Assembly (NCBI GenBank): GCA_964563495.1
Contig: CAZLYK010000009.1
Location: forward strand, 5,297-69,296
Length of the DNA stretch: 64,000 nucleotides
Origin: CAZLYK01 sp964563495
GTDB taxonomy: Bacteria > Acidobacteriota > Blastocatellia > RBC074
Direction: 5' to 3'
Made by a program: the position numbers and the translations under genes. The notes under the pieces are model-generated. The model searched no databases. It worked only from the letters and a program-made list of their open reading frames with translations, and had not been told where the DNA came from. This document shows, one piece after another, positions 1-9,592 of the stretch (the first letter of the stretch is position 1; each line of letters starts with the position of its first letter).

Positions 1-692
1 TCGTGTTTATGGATGACGATCTCTATGTCCATGCCCGGTGTGGCGCTTGACGCGCCGAGCTGCGCAATGATCCGCCCTTGCGGGTTGAGCCGGTTGTGCG
101 GGTAACTGGTCACCTCGACCAGCACGATCCAGCCGTCGGCGAGCTCGCCAATCTCCCTGTCTCTTTTGAGATCGATATCGAAAGGGAATTTTTCATCGAG
201 CGATTCCGCCCAGCTCTCGCGGAACCCGTGGTGCAATCTGCCGATCACTCGCAATTGCCCGCGCCGCAGGATCATTTCGACTCTGGCTGAGCGGTCGCGC
301 TCGCCCTGCCGGCGTGCGACTCCAGCGACGACGCGATCGCCGTCAAAGGCGCCGTTTAAATCCTCGGGTGCGATTCGTATCCGGCCGCGCGTGCGCTCCG
401 CCGGATCGTCGGGAACCAGACTGATCGATTTGCGGCGGCGCTGGCGGATCGTCCCGATCAGTGCCCGGTGCGAATTCGACCAGCGAAATCCCTGACCGTA
501 GCGGCGCAGCAGCCCGACGCTCTGCAATTGGTTCAGCAATTGCTGGACTGCCTTCTGCTCGGTGCGGTTGAGCTCCAGCAACTCCCCCAGTTCTCGCGCG
601 GAGAGCCCGTCCGGTTCTTCGCGGATTGCGCTCAGGATCGCATCGATGTCGATCGATGCGGCCGTTTGATTGGTCTGTTTTCTTCGGCTCAT
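1..692 (-). CDS. rnr: Ribonuclease R, N-terminal part (runs off the window)
   Basis: 3'-to-5' exoribonuclease of the RNase II/R family, acting on structured RNA in the cytoplasm. Reading the minus strand from the ATG at 692 gives about 230 residues without a stop. The first 80 or so look like the winged-helix domain found at the N-terminus of RNase R. They are followed by OB-fold cold-shock type sequence, then GRIIAQLG and GMDIEIVIHKH, which match the family's 'GRV..LG....G.D.EIVIRKH' stretch just before the catalytic RNB domain. The catalytic domain lies outside the window. A 138-residue open frame at 343-759 on the same strand is an out-of-frame shadow. No SD was evident before the start. 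Confidence 0.85.
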   Translation of the reverse strand, partial: MSRRKQTNQTAASIDIDAILSAIREEPDGLSARELGELLELNRTEQKAVQQLLNQLQSVGLLRRYGQGFRWSNSHRALIGTIRQRRRKSISLVPDDPAERTRGRIRIAPEDLNGAFDGDRVVAGVARRQGERDRSARVEMILRRGQLRVIGRLHHGFRESWAESLDEKFPFDIDLKRDREIGELADGWIVLVEVTSYPHNRLNPQGRIIAQLGASSATPGMDIEIVIHKH

Positions 693-765
693 TGAAAAGA
701 GGATACGGGACAGTCGAGAGGTTTATCAAGATACCAAAATGATCGAACCAGGATTGCATCTTTGT

Positions 766-814
766 CTCTAATCCTGTTTAATCCTGCACAAATCCTGTTA
801 ATCCTGTCTATTTT
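766..814. repeat. Right arm of the intergenic palindrome family
   Basis: Three to four CAGGAT-type units read on the minus strand (ATCCTG on the plus) and a terminal TCTATT. Only a trace of the left arm (near 750) remains, so this copy cannot fold into the full hairpin. It sits between the divergent rnr and DUF1549 genes. Confidence 0.75.
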
Positions 815-841
815 CTTCTTTCTTCTTTTTGGGGATTGGTT

Positions 842-3580
842 ATGGCCAGAGTGATCAAAATTTTGTTCTGCCTTCTCGCCGGACCGGCTTGCCTGGTCGA
901 AGGTTCACAGCCCAATCACTGGGCGTTCGTCGCGCCGGTCAGACCGGCGCTCCCTGAGGTCAAAAACAAGGCCTGGGTTCGCACGCCGATCGACCGTTTT
1001 ATCCTCGCCGAGATCGAAAAGCAGGGATTGTCCCCGTCACCGCAGGCCGACAAGGAGACGCTCATTCGCCGGCTCAGTCTGGACCTGACGGGTTTGCCGC
1101 CGTCGATCGAGGAGATCGATCAATTTATCGCCGATAGCTCCCCGAACGGAGATGAAAAGCTGGTCGAGCGATTGCTCGGCAGCAGCCATTACGGCGAACG
1201 GTGGGGGCGTTGGTGGTTGGATGTCGCCCGTTACGCCGACACCAACGGCTTTGAAAAAGACCTCCCGCGCTCGATCTGGCCGTATCGCGACTGGGTAATC
1301 AATGCTTTCAACCGGGACATGCCATTCGATCAAATGACGATCGAACAATTGGCGGGAGACCTGCTGCCGGGCGCTACGATCGACCAGCGCGTGGCGACGG
1401 GATTTCTGCGAAACTCCATGCTCAATCAGGAAGGAGGCGTCGACCCGGAGCAGTTTCGCGTCGAGGGGATCATCGATCGCGTCGACGCCGTAGGTAAGGC
1501 TTTCCTGGGCTTGACGATCAACTGTGCGCAATGCCACACCCACAAATTCGACCCGATCGCACACAGGGAGTACTACCAGTTTTACGCCTTTCTCAACAGC
1601 GACGATGAGCCCGAGATCGAGGTTCCCGGCGAAGCCGTCACCAAAAAGCGCCGGGAGATTCTCGCCGGGATCGCCCGTCTCGAAGACGACCTGATCGCCA
1701 AGACTCCCGGCCTTTCGAAACAAATGGCTGACTGGGAGGAGAAGGTCAAGCGGGACGCAGTCGAGTGGGTGCCGCTCGAAGACGCCGGCATCTTCGCTTC
1801 GTTCGGCGTCAAGTTCGATCGGCTGGAAGATGGTTCGTTTATCGCCAAGGGTGACAATTCGACGGCCAACAACTACATCGTCAGGGCGAAGACCAATCTG
1901 AGGCGGATAACCGGATTCCGGCTTGAGCTGCTGACCGATCCGAATTTGCCGCGCGGCGGCCCGGGACGGGCAAATGACGGCGGCTCATACGTCTCCGAAT
2001 TCATCGTCGAAGCCGGCCCTGCAGACAAAGCCGAGCCGGAGGGAAAGGTGGCGCTCTCGCGGGCCACGGCAGATTTCTCGCACGCCGGTTATCCGGTCGG
2101 CAACCTGATCGACGGTGACCAGAAAACCCACTGGGGCATCGACGCCGGGCCCGGCCGGCGCAACCAGGATCGTCACGCGGTTCTGGTCGCCAAATCCCCG
2201 GTCGATTATGAGGGTGGAGCTCTGCTCAAATTTCAAGTCGTTCAAAAGTTCGACGAGTCGATCAATGTCATGGGCGGCAAGCCGAACATCGGCAGATTCC
2301 GCATTTCAGTCACGACGGCGGAAAACCCCGCCGTCGATGCGCTGCCGGCAAGGATCCGGGGCGTGCTGGCGATTCCGGCTGAACGGCGCACCGCCGAGCA
2401 GCAGCGCGAAATCTTCGGCTTTTATCGCACCACGGTCGCCGAATGGGCTGGGACGAACGCCCGGATCGATGAGCTCATGAAGGATTGGCCATACGGGCCG
2501 ACCACGCTCGCCCTGGCGTCCAGGCAGACGCCGCGCCAGACGCGCCTCTTCAGACGCGGCGATTGGAAGCGTCCAGCCGATCCGGTTGAACCCGGGACCC
2601 CGGCGATTCTGCATCCGTTTCCGAAAGACGCTCCGCGCAACCGGTTGGGTTTGGCCGGATGGATCGTCGACAAGGCGAACCCGTTGACGCCGCGTGTGAT
2701 CGTCAATCGCATCTGGCAGCAATATTTCGGTCAGGGTCTGGTCGCGACGCCGGAGGATTTCGGCTCGCGTTGTGAAAGACCATCGCATCCCGAACTGCTC
2801 GATTGGCTGGCGCGCGAATTTGTCGAAAGCGGTTGGAGCATCAAGCATATTCATCGCCTGATCGTTAATTCGGCCGTCTATCGCCAGTCTTCGAAACTGA
2901 CGCCCAGGCTGCAGGAAGCCGACCCGACCAACCGCTGGCTGGCGCGCGCGCCGCGTCTGCGTGTGGAAGCGGAAACGATACGCGATATCGCGCTCTCGGC
3001 GAGCGGCCTGCTCAGTCACAAGATCGGCGGCCCATCGGTCTACCCGCCGATCCCCGATGGCGTGCTCTCGCTCAGCTACGGCGCAGCCATGAAGTGGGAG
3101 ACGAGCGCCGGCGAGGACCGTTACCGGCGCGGGATGTACACCTTCTGGAAACGCGCCATCCCCTATCCCGGTTTGCTGGTCTTTGATGCGCCGAACGCCG
3201 ATTTCTCCTGCACCCGCCGGGTTAAATCCAACACGCCGCTCCAGGCGCTGACAACCCTCAATGATCAGGTCTTTATCGAAGCGGCGCAGGCGCTCGCCTG
3301 GCGCGCCTTCAAAACCGGGGGCGCCGGCGATCGCGAAAAGATCGTCTATGCGTTCAGGCTCTGCACCGGCCGACGCCCGGATCAATTCGAGTTGAACAGA
3401 TTGACCGATCTTTTGCACGATCAGCAGGTCTATTTTCGAGGGCGCACGGCGGCGGCGGTCTATGTCTCGTCGCCGGATCTCAATCAGCTGCCCGAGGATG
3501 TCGACCTCCACGAGCTTGCCCCGTGGACCATGGTTGCACGCGTCCTGCTCAATCTGGATGAGACAATCACAAAGGAGTAG
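842..3580 (+). CDS. DUF1549/DUF1553 (PSCyt2/PSD1-type) exported protein
   Basis: About 912 residues with an N-terminal signal peptide. DUF1549 begins near residue 40 (PIDRFI, then LIRRLSLDLTGLPP). A single CAQCH heme-type motif lies near residues 227-231 (CAQCHTHKFDPI). DUF1553 fills the C-terminal third (residues roughly 580-860). These proteins, common in planctomycetes and acidobacteria, are paired with DUF1501 proteins, as here (the next gene follows after 2 bases). Their biochemical role is not established. The separate N-terminal cytochrome domain seen in many relatives is absent. I chose the ATG at 842, with GGGG about seven bases upstream; a TTG two codons earlier is the alternative. 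Confidence 0.9.
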   Translation: MARVIKILFCLLAGPACLVEGSQPNHWAFVAPVRPALPEVKNKAWVRTPIDRFILAEIEKQGLSPSPQADKETLIRRLSLDLTGLPPSIEEIDQFIADSSPNGDEKLVERLLGSSHYGERWGRWWLDVARYADTNGFEKDLPRSIWPYRDWVINAFNRDMPFDQMTIEQLAGDLLPGATIDQRVATGFLRNSMLNQEGGVDPEQFRVEGIIDRVDAVGKAFLGLTINCAQCHTHKFDPIAHREYYQFYAFLNSDDEPEIEVPGEAVTKKRREILAGIARLEDDLIAKTPGLSKQMADWEEKVKRDAVEWVPLEDAGIFASFGVKFDRLEDGSFIAKGDNSTANNYIVRAKTNLRRITGFRLELLTDPNLPRGGPGRANDGGSYVSEFIVEAGPADKAEPEGKVALSRATADFSHAGYPVGNLIDGDQKTHWGIDAGPGRRNQDRHAVLVAKSPVDYEGGALLKFQVVQKFDESINVMGGKPNIGRFRISVTTAENPAVDALPARIRGVLAIPAERRTAEQQREIFGFYRTTVAEWAGTNARIDELMKDWPYGPTTLALASRQTPRQTRLFRRGDWKRPADPVEPGTPAILHPFPKDAPRNRLGLAGWIVDKANPLTPRVIVNRIWQQYFGQGLVATPEDFGSRCERPSHPELLDWLAREFVESGWSIKHIHRLIVNSAVYRQSSKLTPRLQEADPTNRWLARAPRLRVEAETIRDIALSASGLLSHKIGGPSVYPPIPDGVLSLSYGAAMKWETSAGEDRYRRGMYTFWKRAIPYPGLLVFDAPNADFSCTRRVKSNTPLQALTTLNDQVFIEAAQALAWRAFKTGGAGDREKIVYAFRLCTGRRPDQFELNRLTDLLHDQQVYFRGRTAAAVYVSSPDLNQLPEDVDLHELAPWTMVARVLLNLDETITKE

Positions 3581-3582
3581 CG

Positions 3583-5034
3583 ATGAATCACCGGGACGAA
3601 ATCAATAGTGAATACCGCCGGCTGGTCACCCGCCGTCATTTCTTCAGGGAATGCGGGATCGGGCTGGGATCGATCGCCATGGCGTCGCTGCTCGGCGATA
3701 AAATCCTTGCCTCAACCCAGCAGGCCGCGATCAATAATCCGCTCGCACCGAAGCCGCCTCATTTCGCGGCCAGGGCAAAGCGCGTGATCTATCTCTTCCA
3801 GGCGGGCGCGCCGTCGCAGTTGGATCTCTTCGATTACAAACCCGCGCTCGTCAAATACAACGGCCAGCCGGTTCCGCAGGAGATGGTCAAAGGGATCAAC
3901 TATGCTTTTATCAAACCCGACGCCGGCCTCTACGCTTCCGAGTTCAAATTCGCGAAACACGGCCAATCCGGCGCCGAAATGTCCGAGGCTTTGATTCATT
4001 TGCCGAAAGTCGCCGATCAGATCGCGATCATCCGCTCGATGATCAGCGAGGCGATCAATCACGCGCCGGGGCAGATCTTTATGAACACGGGATCGGTCCA
4101 GTTCGGCCGGCCGAGCATCGGCGCTTGGGTGACTTATGGGCTAGGCTGCGAAACGCAGGACCTGCCCGCTTTCGTCGTTCTTTCGTCGGCGGGCGGAACC
4201 AGCGGCGGCGCCGGCAACTGGGGCTGTGGTTTCCTGCCGACGATCTACCAGGGCGTGCCGTTCCGCCGGACCGGCGATCCGATCCTTTCACTCTCGAACC
4301 CGCGCGGCATGACTCGCGAGATGCAGCGAAAAACGCTCGATGCCCTCAAGGATCTCAACGCTCATCACCTCGATCTCAGCGGCGATCCGGAGATTACTAC
4401 GCGAATCAACTCCTTCGAGATGGCTTTTCGCATGCAGGAGAGCGCTCCCGAACTGATGGATCTCTCTAAAGAATCGAAAGCCACGCTCGAGATGTACGGG
4501 GCTGAGCCGGGCAGGAACTCATACGCCAACAACTGTCTGCTGGCGCGCCGGATGATCGAACGCGGCGTCCGCTTCGTCCAGCTCTTCCACGAGGCATGGG
4601 ATCACCACAGCGAAGTCTACAAAGGCGTCAAATCGCAGTCCAAACAGACCGACCAGGCGACGACTGGGCTGATTCTCGATCTCAAGCAGCGCGGACTGCT
4701 CGACGACACGATCGTCGTCTGGGGCGGTGAATTCGGCCGCACACCCATGGTCGAGACCGACCCCGAAGCCAATCGGAGCAAAGGCCGCGATCACCACAAC
4801 AAGGCCTTCTCGATGTGGGTCGCTGGCGGAGGCTTCAAACCCGGCGTGACCGTCGGCGAAACCGATGAGCTGGGATTCAATGTAGTCAATGACCCGGTCC
4901 ACGTCCACGACCTGCACGCGACGATTTTGCACCTCCTCGGGTTCGAACATACGAAGCTGACTTATCGTTACCAGGGCAGGGATTTTCGGCTGACCGACGT
5001 CGGCGGAATCGTGGTTGAAAAACTGTTGGTCTAA
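3583..5034 (+). CDS. DUF1501 domain protein with Tat-like signal
   Basis: 483 residues. The N-terminus carries a twin-arginine style signal (TRRHFF followed by a hydrophobic stretch), so the folded protein is probably exported. The body is the alkaline-phosphatase-like DUF1501 fold. Histidine- and aspartate-rich motifs typical of the family are visible (DHHSEVYKG, WGGEFGRTP, GRDHHNKAF, HATILHLLG). It starts 2 bases after the DUF1549 gene stops, so the two are certainly one transcript and probably work together at the cell envelope. Substrate unknown. Confidence 0.92.
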   Translation: MNHRDEINSEYRRLVTRRHFFRECGIGLGSIAMASLLGDKILASTQQAAINNPLAPKPPHFAARAKRVIYLFQAGAPSQLDLFDYKPALVKYNGQPVPQEMVKGINYAFIKPDAGLYASEFKFAKHGQSGAEMSEALIHLPKVADQIAIIRSMISEAINHAPGQIFMNTGSVQFGRPSIGAWVTYGLGCETQDLPAFVVLSSAGGTSGGAGNWGCGFLPTIYQGVPFRRTGDPILSLSNPRGMTREMQRKTLDALKDLNAHHLDLSGDPEITTRINSFEMAFRMQESAPELMDLSKESKATLEMYGAEPGRNSYANNCLLARRMIERGVRFVQLFHEAWDHHSEVYKGVKSQSKQTDQATTGLILDLKQRGLLDDTIVVWGGEFGRTPMVETDPEANRSKGRDHHNKAFSMWVAGGGFKPGVTVGETDELGFNVVNDPVHVHDLHATILHLLGFEHTKLTYRYQGRDFRLTDVGGIVVEKLLV

Positions 5035-5114
5035 ATCAAACCGGACAACGCCGGGACACTGGTTGCGTGAGCCCCGAAGACGAGATTGACGAAATTGTTT
5101 GAGGATTAAACAAG

Positions 5115-7022
5115 ATGAAATACCGATCTTGGCTGCTGATTTTTCTCATCCTCGTGCCGGCCGCTGTCGCTCAATCTTTGTCGCCGCAAAGCAAGCCTAA
5201 ACCGGCTGCGCCGGCGAAGAGCGATGAGGCCGCGGAAAAAGAGCAGAAAGAGGCGGAATTGACCGCCCTCGAGTTCCGGGCATTGAGTCTGATCGAGGAG
5301 GCCGGCCGCGACGCCGGTCGGCTTGAGAATCTGCGGGAGGGCGCCAGATTGCAGGCTTTGGCGGCGGATCTGCTCTGGTCCCACCGGAGGGACAGGGCCC
5401 GGCAGCTTTTCGATGAGGCCTTTCAAACCGCCGAGCAGCACTACCGGAAAAGTCAGGACAATAATACGACCAGGATCTCAAACAGCGCCTGGGTCAGCCG
5501 CGACGATGTCCGCATGGAGATCGTTCGTCTGATCAATAAGCACGACCCGGCTCTGGGGCGGGAGTACACTGAAAAGTTTATCGAATCGAAGAAAAAACAG
5601 CGTGAGAGCGGCAATCAAGAGGGGGCGAAGCCGAACAGCCTCGACCAGATGTTCGGCTCGAATTCGACCGCGGCGAGCGACCTTCTCCGGATCTCGGATT
5701 CTCTGCTCGAGGTCGACCCAAAGCTTGCCATCGAGCTCACCCAGCGAGCGATCGCGATGAGCGTCACGCCGTCCTTGAGCGGTTTTCTCAATCGGTTGTC
5801 GGAGCGTGATCGAGCCGCAGCCGATCGCCTCTTTTTCATGGCTCTCGACCGGCTGCGCGCCGACCCGGCCCCTCTGGCCGGTGAGCTCCTCTCGCTGTCC
5901 GGCTATCCCTTCGGCGCTGAAGAGATCCGTTTTACCGATGGCGGCGGAAACACCTCGATGTGGGGGTTCGGCAAGCCGGAGAATTTCAAGGCCGATCCCA
6001 GACTGATCCAGAGGTTTCTCTTGAACGGCATGGAGATCCTCACCAAAGCCTCCGATCCGGCGGTTCTTCAGTTACCCGATGGTGTATCCAGGTTGGGAGC
6101 GGCGCTCTTCGCAGCCAGATCGATAGAGCCCAGAGTCGTCGAATATCAGCCCGCGCTGGCCGAGAAATGGCAGGGCCTGATCGCCAGGATCGCGGCGCTC
6201 ACCTCGGACGGGCCGCGCCAAAGAATAGACCAGCAAATGCAGGAAGCGGCTAGCAGGAAAGCCGAGACGCAGAACCCACCTGCGAGCGGCAGCGACGCCC
6301 CGACCGTCCAGGCTTTGATCGATCGGGCCAAAGTGGCCGGCAACATCGTCGAAAAAGACGATCTCTATATGGAAGCCGCGCTCGCCGCCGAACGGACGGG
6401 CGATAGCTCATACGCACTGGAGGTCGCCGGCAACATCCTTGATCTGACGCTCAGGCAAAAAGCCAAATCCTGGATCAGTTTTGGGGCTTCCACGAAGGCC
6501 GTTGGTGAAAAGAGGCTGGATGACGCCAAACGCTTCGCCCTCGATGTCGATGAGGCCGATCAACGGGCCTACCTCTTTCTGGAGATCGCCAAAGCCGCAC
6601 TCGGCGATAAGGATCAAGCCCGCGCGCGCGAGCTCATGGAAGAAGCCCTGCAAAAAGCCAACCAGGTGGAAGACTCGCCCGGCAAGCTGCGCTCCTTGCT
6701 CGGCCTCATCAGTCTGTACTCCCAGGTCGATTACAATCGCGCATTCGAGATTGCCGAGCACGCGGTTCGAACCGCCAATCGTATCCCATCCGACCAGCTC
6801 GGAACGGGAATCGACGCCGCCCGGCTGGTCAGAAAGCTCGAAACCAACAGAAACAGCATGGCCATGACCACCTCCGTCACCGGGTTCAATCCCGATCACG
6901 TCTTCGCGGCTTTGGCGAAGTTCGATTTTCAGAGAGCCCTGACCATCGTCGAGGGGTTTGAAAGCCTGCCGGTCAAACTCTCGACCACTCTGGCCGTAGC
7001 CGGAACGGCGCTCAGGAAATAA
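5115..7022 (+). CDS. Exported helical-repeat protein of unknown function
   Basis: 635 residues. The signal peptide ends near AVAQ (residue 20) and is followed by a charged Lys/Ala/Glu stretch. The rest is alanine- and leucine-rich amphipathic helix consistent with degenerate TPR-like repeats (for example around residues 395-570). No catalytic motif was recognised. The start follows GAGGATTAAACAAG, which resembles one arm of the local palindrome, so its AGGA probably acts as the ribosome site. It is 80 bases downstream of the DUF1501 gene and 13 bases before the pseudouridine synthase. Confidence 0.75.
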   Translation: MKYRSWLLIFLILVPAAVAQSLSPQSKPKPAAPAKSDEAAEKEQKEAELTALEFRALSLIEEAGRDAGRLENLREGARLQALAADLLWSHRRDRARQLFDEAFQTAEQHYRKSQDNNTTRISNSAWVSRDDVRMEIVRLINKHDPALGREYTEKFIESKKKQRESGNQEGAKPNSLDQMFGSNSTAASDLLRISDSLLEVDPKLAIELTQRAIAMSVTPSLSGFLNRLSERDRAAADRLFFMALDRLRADPAPLAGELLSLSGYPFGAEEIRFTDGGGNTSMWGFGKPENFKADPRLIQRFLLNGMEILTKASDPAVLQLPDGVSRLGAALFAARSIEPRVVEYQPALAEKWQGLIARIAALTSDGPRQRIDQQMQEAASRKAETQNPPASGSDAPTVQALIDRAKVAGNIVEKDDLYMEAALAAERTGDSSYALEVAGNILDLTLRQKAKSWISFGASTKAVGEKRLDDAKRFALDVDEADQRAYLFLEIAKAALGDKDQARARELMEEALQKANQVEDSPGKLRSLLGLISLYSQVDYNRAFEIAEHAVRTANRIPSDQLGTGIDAARLVRKLETNRNSMAMTTSVTGFNPDHVFAALAKFDFQRALTIVEGFESLPVKLSTTLAVAGTALRK

Positions 7023-7035
7023 CCCTCGGTCGATC

Positions 7036-7779
7036 ATGTCTTCTATGCCGGATGAGCTCGTCCGCCTTTCCAAACTCATGTCTGAACGGGGCATCTGCTC
7101 GCGCCGTGAAGCGGATGCCCTGATCAGCCAGGGGCTGGTGCGGGTCGATGGTGCGATCGTTAATCAGCTCGGCGTCAAGGTCTCGCCACAGGCGAAGATC
7201 GAGCTCGATCCCAAGGCTCTCAGCCATCAACAATCATGGGTCACCATTATTCTCAACAAGCCCGTCGGTTACGTCTCGGCCCAGCCCGAACCGGGTTACA
7301 CTCCGGCGATCAAGCTCATCACGCCGGCGAATATGTTCGGTAAATCCGAGCTCAAATTGCGGCCCGAACATTTGAAAGGTTTGGCTGTCGCCGGTCGATT
7401 GGATATCGATTCGCAGGGACTGTTACTGCTGACACAGGACGGCCGGATGGCCAAGAAGATCATCGGTGAAAAGAGCGGGATCGAAAAAGAGTACATCGTC
7501 CGCGTCGCCGGCTCGCTTTCGGAGGAGAACCTCGGGCTTTTGCGTGACGGCCTCTCGCTCGACGGCAAGCGGCTTCTGCCCGCACGGGTCGAGTGGATCA
7601 ATCGCGACCAGTTGAGGTTCGTCCTCAAAGAAGGGAAAAAACGCCAGATCCGCCGTGTCTGTGAGATGGTCGGTTTGAAAGTCATCGGTCTCAAGCGGGT
7701 GAGGATCGGTAAGATCGCACTCGGCAATTTGCCGGAAGGGAAATGGCGATTCCTGCGACCTGACGAATCAATCGATTAA
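7036..7779 (+). CDS. rRNA pseudouridine synthase, RsuA/RluB/RluF family
   Basis: Converts a specific uridine of ribosomal RNA to pseudouridine. 247 residues. An S4 RNA-binding domain covers roughly residues 8-65 (LSKLMSERGICSRREADALI). The catalytic GRLDIDSQGLLLLT motif places the nucleophilic aspartate at about residue 123. The C-terminal GKKRQIRR motif is the usual family signature. The sequence does not tell me which of RluB, RluE, RluF or RsuA it equals. Thirteen bases separate it from the upstream gene, suggesting cotranscription. Confidence 0.92.
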   Translation: MSSMPDELVRLSKLMSERGICSRREADALISQGLVRVDGAIVNQLGVKVSPQAKIELDPKALSHQQSWVTIILNKPVGYVSAQPEPGYTPAIKLITPANMFGKSELKLRPEHLKGLAVAGRLDIDSQGLLLLTQDGRMAKKIIGEKSGIEKEYIVRVAGSLSEENLGLLRDGLSLDGKRLLPARVEWINRDQLRFVLKEGKKRQIRRVCEMVGLKVIGLKRVRIGKIALGNLPEGKWRFLRPDESID

Positions 7780-7781
7780 TT

Positions 7782-7882
7782 AATAGACAGGATTGACAAG
7801 ATTCCTGCAGGATTAAACCGGATTTAAGACAACCGAAAAAATCCGGTTTAATCCTGCAGGAATCTTGTCAATCCTGTCTATT
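7782..7882. repeat. Intergenic palindrome, full copy
   Basis: Left arm AATAGACAGGATTGACAAG and onward, right arm its near-perfect complement, separated by a short loop (AAGACAACC...). It lies between convergent genes. The right end overlaps the TAG stop codon of the minus-strand aminotransferase. There is no U-tract after the stem, so it is not a standard terminator. Confidence 0.9.
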
Positions 7883-9086
7883 TCCTCTCGTTGATCATCT
7901 CCTTGATGCGTTCGATGGCTTCCTGAATCGCTTCGAGCGAGTTGGCATAGGACATTCTCAGGTACCCTTCGGCTCCGAACGCCGAGCCGGCAGTCAGGAC
8001 CACTCCATACTTCCACAACAGCTCGTCGGCCAGCTCCTTAGAGGTGGCGAATCCGCAATTTTTCATCAACTCTCTGACGTTCGGGAATGCATAAAAAGCG
8101 CCTTCCGGTTCGCCGCATTTGATTCCCGGGACCTGGTTGAGCGCGGGGATCAACCATTCGGCGCGGCGCTGGTACTCGGCGAGCATGGTCCTGACCGAGT
8201 CCTGCGATTCGGTCAAGGCGGCGATCGCGGCCTTCTGCGCGATCGATGCGGCATTGGTCGCCGAGTGGCTTTGGATCTTGGTCACTTCCGTCACCCACTC
8301 CTGCGGGCCGAGGGTGAAGCCGATGCGCCACCCGGTCATGGCATAAGTCTTGGAGAGCGAGCCGGCGATCAGGACTCGCGACCTCAGCTCGGGCGATAGC
8401 GTTGCGGCCGAATGTACTTTATGCGGCGAGTAGACGAACTGAAGATAGCATTCGTCCGAGATCACCCAGAGACCCTGCTCGACCGCGACCTCGACTATCT
8501 TCTTGAACTCCTCCGGATGAATCACCCGTCCCGTCGGATTCGACGGCGAGTTGATGATCAAGAGCTTCGCCTTCGGCGTGATCGACGCTTTGACCAGATC
8601 CGCGGTCAAATGGAAATCGGTCATCTCAGTCTCGACCGGAACGATTTTTCCTTCGGCAAAATGGACGATCTCCGGAAATGAGACCCAGCACGGTTTTTCC
8701 AGCAAGACCTCATCGCCGGGATCGATCAACCCGAGCACGGCGTTGAAAATCCCCTGCTTCCCGCCGAGCACGACGCAGCATTGCTCCGGCGCATAATCAG
8801 AGCCGAAGTTGGAATTCATATAATCGCAGATCGCCTCACGCAAAGGCATAATCCCGCTCGGCGAGGTGTATTTGGTGAAATTCTCATCGAGCGCACGCTT
8901 GGCGGCCGCTTTGATATTTTCCGGCGTCGGAAAATCCGGCTCACCGACGCCCAGGTCGATCACTTTGACTCCCTGCGAACGCAACTTTTCAGCCGCCATG
9001 ACCACAGCCGCGGTAGACGACAGCCTGGTCAGCCGGGCTCTGGCTGAAACGGGAAAGGCGGTTGCGGATTTTGAGGATGTGCTCAT
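7878..9086 (-). CDS. Class I pyridoxal-phosphate aminotransferase (AspC/AlaT type)
   Basis: Transfers an amino group between an amino acid (probably aspartate or alanine) and a 2-oxo acid. 402 residues. Visible PLP-site features are NPTG (about residues 183-186), SDECY (Asp211, Tyr214), the Schiff-base lysine in SLSKTYAMTGWRIG (Lys246), and a C-terminal YLRMSYA arginine motif. The start overlaps the coaD stop as ATGA, so the two are translationally coupled. The stop codon is the TAG in the end of the palindrome at 7782-7882. Exact substrate not decidable by eye. Confidence 0.92.
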   Translation of the reverse strand: MSTSSKSATAFPVSARARLTRLSSTAAVVMAAEKLRSQGVKVIDLGVGEPDFPTPENIKAAAKRALDENFTKYTSPSGIMPLREAICDYMNSNFGSDYAPEQCCVVLGGKQGIFNAVLGLIDPGDEVLLEKPCWVSFPEIVHFAEGKIVPVETEMTDFHLTADLVKASITPKAKLLIINSPSNPTGRVIHPEEFKKIVEVAVEQGLWVISDECYLQFVYSPHKVHSAATLSPELRSRVLIAGSLSKTYAMTGWRIGFTLGPQEWVTEVTKIQSHSATNAASIAQKAAIAALTESQDSVRTMLAEYQRRAEWLIPALNQVPGIKCGEPEGAFYAFPNVRELMKNCGFATSKELADELLWKYGVVLTAGSAFGAEGYLRMSYANSLEAIQEAIERIKEMINERK

Positions 9087-9568
9087 TTTTTTCCTTGCTG
9101 CTTCATTTTTTCGATGACGATATCCGGGACCAAGCCTTCGATCGAGCCGCCGAGACTGAACACTTCTTTGATCAGGGTCGAGCTGATGAATGAATTTTCC
9201 TCAGCCGCGACCAGCATGACGGTCTCGACATCCGGATTGAGTCGGCGATTCATGAGGACCATCGGCAGCTCATATTCGTAATCCTTGATCGATCGCACTC
9301 CGCGAATAATCGCATCCGCCCGGCGCCGCCGCGCATAATCCACCAACAATCCCTCGAAGGTCTCGATCGTGACCTGAGGAAAACGAGGCTTGAGCACCTC
9401 GGTCAGAAGCTCTATTCGCTGAGAGATCGAAAACATCGGCTGTTTGCCGGGGTTGACCAGCAAGGCGACGATGACTTGATCGAACAGCTTGCACCCGCGC
9501 GCAATGATGTCGACATGACCGTTGGTCGGCGGATCGAATGAACCAGGATAGATGGCGAGTTTGGACAA
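9083..9568 (-). CDS. coaD: Phosphopantetheine adenylyltransferase
   Basis: Fourth step of coenzyme A synthesis: 4'-phosphopantetheine plus ATP gives dephospho-CoA. 161 residues, the normal length. The nucleotidyltransferase motif GSFDPPTNGH lies at residues 8-17, and the ISSTLIKE motif is close to the C-terminus, as in bacterial CoaD. It lies between rsmD (24 bases upstream) and the aminotransferase (4-base overlap); rsmD-coaD adjacency is common in bacteria. Confidence 0.97.
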   Translation of the reverse strand: MSKLAIYPGSFDPPTNGHVDIIARGCKLFDQVIVALLVNPGKQPMFSISQRIELLTEVLKPRFPQVTIETFEGLLVDYARRRRADAIIRGVRSIKDYEYELPMVLMNRRLNPDVETVMLVAAEENSFISSTLIKEVFSLGGSIEGLVPDIVIEKMKQQGKK

Positions 9569-9592
9569 GGCGTTTGTCTTTTCTCTCCCTGC

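Noticed and set aside
343..759. A 138-codon minus-strand frame at the left end
   Set aside because: Same strand but a different frame from RNase R, whose protein is recognisable from 692 leftward.
2306..3511. A 401-codon minus-strand frame in the DUF1549/DUF1553 gene
   Set aside because: Antisense to conserved DUF1553 sequence, low-complexity Arg-rich protein, no ribosome site.
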